A program made the translations under genes and the position numbers. From Paenibacillus naphthalenovorans (GTDB lineage Bacteria > Bacillota > Bacilli > Paenibacillales > NBRC-103111), in contig NZ_FNDY01000001.1 in the NCBI RefSeq assembly GCF_900099895.1, positions 310,001 to 374,000 of the forward strand: 64,000 nt of DNA. The letters are read 5' to 3'. The notes beneath the pieces were generated by a model that was given only the letters and a program-made list of their open reading frames with translations, was not told the origin of the DNA and made no database searches. Below, piece after piece: positions 58,964 to 64,000 of the stretch. The stretch's first letter is position 1; each line of letters opens with the position of its first letter.

Positions 58964-60301
58964 GTGACAGATAAGAATTTCACCAAAGAAGATATTCTGC
59001 GCATCGCCAAGGAACAAAACGTAAGGTTCATTCGACTTCAGTTCACAGATTTGCTTGGAACCATCAAAAATGTGGAAATTCCTGTAAGTCAACTGGAGAA
59101 AGCCCTCGATAACAAAATGATGTTCGACGGTTCCTCGATTGAAGGTTATGTGCGCATTGAAGAATCGGATATGTACTTATACCCCGATCTGAATACTTGG
59201 GTCGTGTTCCCTTGGGTAACGGAAGACCGTGTTGCCCGCTTAATATGCGACGTGTATTTGCCGGATGGCCGTCCGTTCCCGGGCGACCCGCGCGGTATTC
59301 TGAAATCCGTATTGAGAGAAGCCGAAGAAATGGGCTTCACCGCAATGAACGTCGGGCCTGAGCCTGAGTTTTTCTTGTTCAAAACCGACGAGAAGGGCAA
59401 TCCGACGACAGAATTAAACGACCAGGGCGGCTACTTTGACTTGGCACCAACCGACCTTGGCGAGAACTGCCGTCGTGAAATTGTACTTACGCTGGAAGAA
59501 ATGGGATTCGAAATCGAAGCATCTCACCACGAAGTGGCTCCGGGTCAGCATGAGATCGATTTTAAATATGCGGACGCGATTAAAGCCGCGGATCAAATTC
59601 AGACCTTCAAGCTGGTCGTCAAAACCATTGCCAGACAGCACGGTCTGCACGCCACGTTTATGCCGAAGCCTTTGGTCGGAGTGAACGGGTCCGGAATGCA
59701 TTGCCATCAATCATTGTTCAACGGCAAAGAGAATGTGTTCTATGATGAGAGCGATAAGCTGGGCTTAAGCGAGACAGCCAGACAATACATGGCCGGCATA
59801 CTGCGGCATGCCCGCGCTTTTGCCGCAATAACCAATCCGACGGTCAACTCCTACAAGCGGCTTGTACCAGGTTATGAGGCGCCTTGTTATGTGGCTTGGT
59901 CTGCAAGCAACCGCAGCCCGATGATTCGTATTCCTGCATCCCGCGGCGTCAGCACACGCGTGGAAGTGCGGAATCCGGATCCGGCGGCGAATCCTTACCT
60001 GGCTCTGGCGGTCATGCTGAAGGCCGGTCTCGATGGCATCCGGAACAAAATGCAACTGCCGCCTCCAACGGACCGCAACATTTATGTGATGAGTGAAGAA
60101 GAGCGGGAAGAGCAAGGCATTCCAAGTCTTCCGCTTGATTTGAAGCAGGCGTTGGACGAGCTGCTCCGCGACGATGTCATTTGCGACGCGCTCGGCGATC
60201 ACGCACTTGCACACTTCATAGAGCTGAAAGAGATCGAGTGGGACATTTACCGCACTCAGGTTCATCAATGGGAGCGGGATCAATATTTGACGCTGTATTA
60301 A
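58964..60301 (+). CDS. glnA: Glutamine synthetase type I
   Basis: A 445-residue GSI-alpha enzyme that makes glutamine from glutamate and ammonia. Landmarks: [29 protein letters not shown] (metal Glu), [42 protein letters not shown], and [14 protein letters not shown]. The length and absence of an adenylylation Tyr loop fit the feedback-inhibited Gram-positive form that works with GlnR. The start is GTG at 58964 after AAGGAGGAG. A terminator follows. Confidence 0.97.
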   Translation: MTDKNFTKEDILRIAKEQNVRFIRLQFTDLLGTIKNVEIPVSQLEKALDNKMMFDGSSIEGYVRIEESDMYLYPDLNTWVVFPWVTEDRVARLICDVYLPDGRPFPGDPRGILKSVLREAEEMGFTAMNVGPEPEFFLFKTDEKGNPTTELNDQGGYFDLAPTDLGENCRREIVLTLEEMGFEIEASHHEVAPGQHEIDFKYADAIKAADQIQTFKLVVKTIARQHGLHATFMPKPLVGVNGSGMHCHQSLFNGKENVFYDESDKLGLSETARQYMAGILRHARAFAAITNPTVNSYKRLVPGYEAPCYVAWSASNRSPMIRIPASRGVSTRVEVRNPDPAANPYLALAVMLKAGLDGIRNKMQLPPPTDRNIYVMSEEEREEQGIPSLPLDLKQALDELLRDDVICDALGDHALAHFIELKEIEWDIYRTQVHQWERDQYLTLY

Positions 60302-60307
60302 TCGGGG

Positions 60308-60345
60308 AATCCCTTGGCGCTTTAAGCGTTAAGGGATTTTTCTTT
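60308..60345 (+). terminator. Terminator of glnA
   Basis: AATCCCTTGGCGC pairs with 60326-60338 (two wobbles), followed by TTTCTTTTT. Confidence 0.85.
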
Positions 60346-60517
60346 TTGTGGGCATTATTTGTTATTTTGGCTGACCTCTGTAAGTAGAATGAGGCTCCAT
60401 AGGCGCGGCCATCGCTTTTTCCCTTAGCGGAGTGGACGCAAGTTCCAGCTAGGCTGCACAGTTACGATCCTGCTGGAATACAATAGGCCATCTGAATAAG
60501 AAGTTCAGGAGGTCAAT

Positions 60518-61417
60518 ATGATACCCGTTTATCCCTATTATGGAAAAGAAACGAAATGTACCGAGGAGCCGGTTGCATTCCCGCCTCAACATCAGCCGGT
60601 GCAGCCCGGACTGGAGTACAAAATGACGCCCCGTCCGATTTTTGAAAACCCGCACTACGTCGGCAGCGGCAAGCTGCGCGGCAAGGTTGCAATCGTTACC
60701 GGCGGTGACAGCGGCATCGGTCGGGCGGTCGCCGTCGCCTTTGCCAAGGAAGGAGCTGATATAGCCATCCCGTATTTATATGAGCATCGGGACGCATACG
60801 AAACAAAACAGCGCATCGAGCAGCTCGGCAGAGCATGCTTGCTCATACCCGGCGACCTGAGGGTGGAATCGGTGTGCCGGGAAGCGGTATATCAAACGCT
60901 CCGCACCTTTGGAAAAATCGATATCTTGATTTTGAATCAGGCCGTTCAGTTTCCGCAGGAAAGCGTGTCCGACATTTCCGCCGAACAGCTGCACAATACG
61001 TACAGCACGAACATTTACCCGATGTTCTATATGACGAAAGCCGCGCTTCCCTATCTGAAGCCGGGAAGCGCGATTGTGAATACGGCCTCGATCACCGCAT
61101 ATAGAGGTGCACCCGAGCTGATCGATTATTCTTCCACAAAAGGAGCCGTCGTCTCGTTCACGCGTTCGCTGGCGCTATCCTTGGTGAAACGGGGAATTCG
61201 GGTCAATGCCGTCGCTCCGGGGCCAATCTGGACTCCGCTGATCGTCTCCAGCTATTCGGCGTATGAGGTATCGCGCTTCGGCCTGGATACTCCGATGAAG
61301 CGTGCAGGGCAGCCGTTCGAGCTGGCTCCGGCTTACGTGTTTCTGGCATCAGATGATTCCAGCTATGTGACCGGTGAGGTTGTCCATGTCAACGGTGGAG
61401 CTATGGTGACGACGTAG
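60518..61417 (+). CDS. SDR-family oxidoreductase (YhxC/YdaD-like)
   Basis: A 299-residue short-chain dehydrogenase with a ~45-residue proline-rich N-terminal extension typical of the general-stress group. The NAD(P) motif is TGGDSGIGRAVAVAFAKEG (TGxxxGIG) near residue 61, the structural Asn region is LILNQAVQFP, and the catalytic residues are Ser in TASITAYRG and Tyr/Lys in DYSSTK. The end reads GEVVHVNGGAM. CAGGAGGTC precedes the ATG. Substrate unknown. It stands alone between glnA and lexA. Confidence 0.9.
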   Translation: MIPVYPYYGKETKCTEEPVAFPPQHQPVQPGLEYKMTPRPIFENPHYVGSGKLRGKVAIVTGGDSGIGRAVAVAFAKEGADIAIPYLYEHRDAYETKQRIEQLGRACLLIPGDLRVESVCREAVYQTLRTFGKIDILILNQAVQFPQESVSDISAEQLHNTYSTNIYPMFYMTKAALPYLKPGSAIVNTASITAYRGAPELIDYSSTKGAVVSFTRSLALSLVKRGIRVNAVAPGPIWTPLIVSSYSAYEVSRFGLDTPMKRAGQPFELAPAYVFLASDDSSYVTGEVVHVNGGAMVTT

Positions 61418-61460
61418 ATTTTTGGTTTTTCTAATTGAGGATCATATATAAACAAGCCTA

Positions 61461-61503
61461 AATAAGCCGCTTATCCGCATAACGCCGGAACAGGCTTATT
61501 TTA
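61461..61503 (+). terminator. Terminator of the SDR gene
   Basis: AATAAGCC (61461-61468) and GGCTTATT (61493-61500) enclose a 24-base loop with inner pairing. Confidence 0.65.
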
Positions 61504-61633
61504 CGCAGATCATATGCTTGCAAACGCTCAACAAGATTTCCTGCGTTGCACTGGGCTCATAAAAAGTGGATTTCAGCGGTAAAATCCTTCTTCGCTTTCC
61601 AAAGACTCGCCATAAATGCGTTGATATAAAAAA

Positions 61634-61668
61634 TCCCTTTCAACCGGCGGAATCGGCGGTGAAAGGGA
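61634..61668 (-). terminator. Terminator of lexA
   Basis: TCCCTTTCA (61634-61642) pairs with 61660-61668. On the minus strand it is followed by TTTTTTATATC. Confidence 0.85.
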
Positions 61669-61673
61669 AAAAA

Positions 61674-62294
61674 TTATTGAATATTTCTGAATACACCAAT
61701 GACTTTGCCCAAGATCGTGACGTTCTTGAGTCTCAGCGGCTCCATCGTCGGGTTCTCAGGCTGCAGTCGAATATGATCCTTTTCCTTATAAAAGGTTTTC
61801 ACTGTCGCTTCATCGTCTTCGGTCATGGCAACGACAATATCTCCGTTATTGGCGGTTTGCTGCTGGCGTACGATAACATAATCCCCGTTATGAATACCGG
61901 CCTCGATCATACTTTCTCCGATTACGCTTAGCATAAAGACGTTATCATTTTTTACATAATGGCTGGGCAGCGGGAAGTAATCCTCGATGTTCTCCGTCGC
62001 GGTAATAGGTACGCCGGCGGTAACGCGCCCGATCAAAGGCACTCTGGCGACCGATACGGAGAATGCGCCGTCCGCCGAGCTTCCGTCCAATATTTCAATA
62101 GCTCTCGGCTTCGTCGGGTCTCTGCGAATCATTCCTTTCTTTTCCAATCGTTCCAAGTGCCCGTGAACTGTGGAACTGGAGGCCAGTCCCACAGCCTCTC
62201 CGATCTCTCTTACTGAAGGGGGATAGCCTTTTTCTCTGACCTCATTCTTGATAAAGTCTAGAATCGCCTGCTGCCGATTGGAAATTTTGCTCAA
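61674..62294 (-). CDS. lexA: SOS repressor LexA
   Basis: A 206-residue LexA. The winged helix is seen as [20 protein letters not shown] and [17 protein letters not shown]. The self-cleavage site is Ala93-Gly94 in VTAGVPI, the catalytic Ser128 is in GESM and Lys166 in ATVKTF. The start is TTG at 62294, 8 bases after GGAG; upstream in-frame ATGs are poorly spaced and the length then equals other Bacillota LexA proteins. It represses itself and the divergent yneA through four boxes. Confidence 0.95.
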   Translation of the reverse strand: MSKISNRQQAILDFIKNEVREKGYPPSVREIGEAVGLASSSTVHGHLERLEKKGMIRRDPTKPRAIEILDGSSADGAFSVSVARVPLIGRVTAGVPITATENIEDYFPLPSHYVKNDNVFMLSVIGESMIEAGIHNGDYVIVRQQQTANNGDIVVAMTEDDEATVKTFYKEKDHIRLQPENPTMEPLRLKNVTILGKVIGVFRNIQ

Positions 62295-62329
62295 GATCAT
62301 CACTCCATTTTTGGTAATCATTACTTAGA

Positions 62330-62358
62330 AGTATAACATAGAACCGGAGTTCGTACAA
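62330..62358 (-). promoter_or_regulatory. Promoter of lexA
   Basis: On the minus strand TTGTAC (62358-62353), 17-base spacer, TATACT (62335-62330). LexA box 1 fills the spacer. Confidence 0.7.
62340..62353. promoter_or_regulatory. LexA (DinR) box 1
   Basis: AGAACCGGAGTTCG; consensus CGAACNNNNGTTCG, one mismatch. Lies between the -35 and -10 of lexA. Confidence 0.88.
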
Positions 62359-62369
62359 ACATAAGTTCG
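62356..62369. promoter_or_regulatory. LexA (DinR) box 2
   Basis: CAAACATAAGTTCG; one mismatch to the consensus. Overlaps the lexA -35. Confidence 0.85.
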
Positions 62370-62378
62370 AATAAACGG

Positions 62379-62407
62379 TTGACACAAACAAATGTTCCTG
62401 ATAGATT
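62379..62407 (+). promoter_or_regulatory. Promoter of yneA
   Basis: TTGACA (62379-62384), 17-base spacer, TAGATT (62402-62407), with LexA box 3 in the spacer. Confidence 0.75.
62385..62398. promoter_or_regulatory. LexA (DinR) box 3
   Basis: CAAACAAATGTTCC; two mismatches. Inside the yneA promoter spacer. Confidence 0.78.
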
Positions 62408-62413
62408 AAAAAC

Positions 62414-62427
62414 AGAACAAATGTTTG
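62414..62427. promoter_or_regulatory. LexA (DinR) box 4
   Basis: AGAACAAATGTTTG; two mismatches. Lies just downstream of the yneA -10, ending at the ribosome binding site. Confidence 0.75.
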
Positions 62428-62437
62428 GAGGTCGATC

Positions 62438-62806
62438 ATGATGATTCAAAATTCTCGGCTTATACATAACTATCATTCCCGCCAGGTAATGCTAACCAAG
62501 CATAATGATAATAATAATAAGGGAACATATGTTCGTGCTACCGTTTTGGGTGCCTTGCTTTTTTGTGCAGTGTTCTTTATCTCTACGATGTTCAGCTTCT
62601 TTTTTGACCAAGATGTTCATGCGGCATCCTCGCAGCCTCAGATGTATTCTTACGTGGAGGTTGAATCGGGGGACACGCTTTGGAGCATTGCCTCTCAGTA
62701 TGCGGACCAAGGACAGGATATAAGGGAATATATACATCAGATCAAAGGGATCAACCATCTTAAGAATTCCCATTTGCAAGTAGGACAAAAATTGTTGCTT
62801 CCCTAA
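62438..62806 (+). CDS. yneA: SOS cell-division suppressor YneA-like, LysM protein
   Basis: A 122-residue protein with a Asn/His-rich cytosolic start, one membrane helix (VLGALLFCAVFFISTMFSFF, ~36-56) and a C-terminal LysM domain (YVEVESGDTLWSIASQYADQ, LKNSHLQVGQKLLLP). This is the YneA layout: an SOS-induced, wall-facing protein that delays septation. GGAGG (62427-62431) lies 6 bases before the ATG at 62438; ATG 62441 is also possible. Position divergent from lexA with LexA boxes supports the call. Confidence 0.9.
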   Translation: MMIQNSRLIHNYHSRQVMLTKHNDNNNKGTYVRATVLGALLFCAVFFISTMFSFFFDQDVHAASSQPQMYSYVEVESGDTLWSIASQYADQGQDIREYIHQIKGINHLKNSHLQVGQKLLLP

Positions 62807-62849
62807 TCGCTGCGCATGTGCCGTATTGCTTCTCTTGACAATCAGATTC

Positions 62850-62884
62850 GGTAATGTCAAAGTATAATTTGAAATGACATTACC
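62850..62884. promoter_or_regulatory. 10-base inverted repeat bracketing a TATAAT before ynzC
   Basis: GGTAATGTCA (62850-62859) and TGACATTACC (62875-62884) are perfect complements. TATAAT (62863-62868) sits between them, and GGGAGG follows. TTGACA at 62835-62840 is 22 bases from TATAAT, too long for a standard promoter. Confidence 0.6.
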
Positions 62885-62896
62885 GGGAGGATCGGC

Positions 62897-63091
62897 ATGA
62901 GTGAATCGAATCATGATGCATTGGTGCGGCGAATTAACGAATTGGCCCGCAAAGCGAAATCGGAAGGGCTAACCGATGCCGAACTGGATGAACGCAATGG
63001 ATTAAGAAGGAAGTATATCGATTCTTTTAAAACCTCCTTGCGTGGTCAACTGGATAACATCAAGTTTGTTGATCAGGAAGAGAAGAAGTAA
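62897..63091 (+). CDS. ynzC: DUF896 protein YnzC
   Basis: A 64-residue helical hairpin protein: RRINELARKAKSEGLTDAEL followed by DERNGLRRKYIDSFKTSLR and a short tail. In B. subtilis it lies in the yneA-yneB-ynzC SOS operon; here yneB (a resolvase) is absent and ynzC has its own promoter region. GGGAGG precedes the ATG. Function unproven. An aldo/keto reductase gene starts 16 bases after it. Confidence 0.92.
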   Translation: MSESNHDALVRRINELARKAKSEGLTDAELDERNGLRRKYIDSFKTSLRGQLDNIKFVDQEEKK

Positions 63092-63107
63092 GAAGGGGGG
63101 TTAAGGG

Positions 63108-64000
63108 ATGAATTATCGTGTTTTGGGCAAAAGCGGAATTGCCGTTTCCGAGCTTTGTTTAGGAACAATGACATTCGGAAATACGACAAACGAACAAGAC
63201 TCGATTGAAATGGTTCATCGTTTTTTGGATCGCGGAGGAAACTTTATTGATACGGCGGATGTGTATGTCTCCGGTGTTTCCGAAGAGATCGTGGGAAAAG
63301 CGATTCGGGAGCGTCGTTCCGATGTGATCTTGGCGACCAAGGTACGCTTTCCTACAGGTAATAATGTCAATCACGTCGGTTTATCCCGAAAACATATTCT
63401 CGACGGTGTGGAAGCCAGTCTTCGTCGATTAGGCACTGATTATATCGATTTATATCAAATGCATGTATGGGATCAAATTACGCCCATAGAAGAAACATTG
63501 AGAACTTTGGATGATCTGGTTACTTCAGGCAAAGTACGGTATATCGGCTGCTCCAACTTTTTGGCCTATCAGCTGATGAAATCATTAAGCATCAGTGACT
63601 TTAATCGTTATGCCCGTTTTATCTCCATTCAACCGCAGTACAGTTTAGTATGCCGTACGATGGATCGTGAGGTTCTGCCTCTTTGTTTGGAGGAAAACGT
63701 TGGTGTGATCCCTTGGGCTCCTCTTGGCGGCGGCTTCTTGACAGGAAGATATGTTCGTGGACAGGAACCGACGGAAGGGCGTTTGGCGTCTAAAACGGGA
63801 GAAAGCCGTTGGGAAATTCGCAATACGGAGAAAAACTTCCGCATTCTGGATGAATTGATTTCGGTTGCCCATGAGACGGACAAGACCCCGGCTCAGGTGG
63901 CATTGAACTGGTTGATTCATAAACCGGGCATCACTTCTCCTATTTTTGGCGCGAGGACATTGGAACAATTCGAGGAAAACATGGGAGCGGTGGATTGGAA
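63108..64000 (+). CDS. Aldo/keto reductase (3' end outside window)
   Basis: The first ~297 residues of an NADPH-dependent aldo/keto reductase; intact members have about 310-330. The catalytic Tyr is in FIDTADVYVSGVSEEIVGKA, the Asp in GNFIDTAD, the Lys in VILATKVRF and the His in YQMHVWD. GKVRYIGCSNFLAYQLMKSL, the NADPH segment LGGGFLTGRY and SPIFGARTLEQFEENMGA follow. AAGGGGGG lies 7 bases before the ATG at 63108. The frame runs off the right edge without a stop. Confidence 0.92.
   Translation, partial: MNYRVLGKSGIAVSELCLGTMTFGNTTNEQDSIEMVHRFLDRGGNFIDTADVYVSGVSEEIVGKAIRERRSDVILATKVRFPTGNNVNHVGLSRKHILDGVEASLRRLGTDYIDLYQMHVWDQITPIEETLRTLDDLVTSGKVRYIGCSNFLAYQLMKSLSISDFNRYARFISIQPQYSLVCRTMDREVLPLCLEENVGVIPWAPLGGGFLTGRYVRGQEPTEGRLASKTGESRWEIRNTEKNFRILDELISVAHETDKTPAQVALNWLIHKPGITSPIFGARTLEQFEENMGAVDW

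Noticed and set aside
1-64000. CRISPR arrays, prophage, secondary-metabolite clusters, rRNA and tRNA genes
   Set aside because: No repeat-spacer pattern, phage structural genes, NRPS/PKS genes or structured RNA genes were recognised.

Overview
The window looks like a chromosomal segment of a spore-forming Bacillota of the Paenibacillus type. The right half carries the Bacillales core order cotE, mutS, mutL, miaA, hfq, spoVK, hflX, ynbB-like, glnR, glnA, lexA, yneA, ynzC. It also has a COOH-NH2 ligase-type gene between cotE and mutS, a GlnR box of the B. subtilis type, four DinR/LexA boxes, and many TTG/GTG starts behind strong AAGGAGG ribosome binding sites. No tRNA, rRNA, CRISPR array or intact insertion sequence was seen. 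The genus call is inference from gene order and protein style.

Layout. 1-3880: tail of a zinc-type alcohol dehydrogenase, then an ArsR-type regulator with a likely operon of luciferase-like monooxygenase, flavodoxin-fold reductase and TIM-barrel isomerase. 3960-10340: a Fur-controlled siderophore-iron island (FhuF-type reductase, AraC/binding-protein fusion regulator, binding lipoprotein, two FecCD permeases) with three Fur-like boxes, no ATPase gene, and the remains of an MFS transporter. 10390-13800: a GreA-like protein, and a MarR-controlled aldehyde dehydrogenase/flavoprotein pair sharing a 14-base operator motif with the marR promoter. 14048-21068: a decayed zone with a truncated glcF-like gene, tctBA without tctC, a frameshifted gerA gene, YyaL, and a gutted PAP2 phosphatase. 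21153-30319: a GH18 enzyme with six novel-looking N-terminal repeats, small conserved proteins, beta-carbonic anhydrase, M32 carboxypeptidase and an SsuABC/TauABC-like transporter.

30371-41800 is the spore coat, mismatch repair and RNA block. 41849-46900 holds a PBP1A with a long low-complexity tail, a lipoprotein cyclophilin, an esterase and a YdcF-type protein. 46998-51070 is a Tat cassette: tatA, a twin-arginine PhoX-like phosphatase, a second tatA and tatC, with a divergent GNAT gene inside. 51846-54513 is a second decay zone (TetR, carotenoid oxygenase, a VC0807/IseA-like chimera, a further remnant) with a small minus-strand ORF that has its own terminator. 54514-64000 returns to core genes: spoVK, hflX, ynbB-like, the glnR-glnA nitrogen unit, an SDR, the divergent lexA/yneA SOS region, ynzC and the start of an aldo/keto reductase.

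Themes: at least seven broken genes in 64 kb, clustered in two accessory zones, and several regulatory circuits (Fur, MarR, LexA, GlnR, possibly ArsR) whose sites can be read directly. The best candidates for undescribed biology are the amidoligase beside cotE, the six-repeat GH18 protein, the ArsR/LLM operon, the PhoX-Tat cassette, and the inverted repeat bracketing the ynzC promoter.
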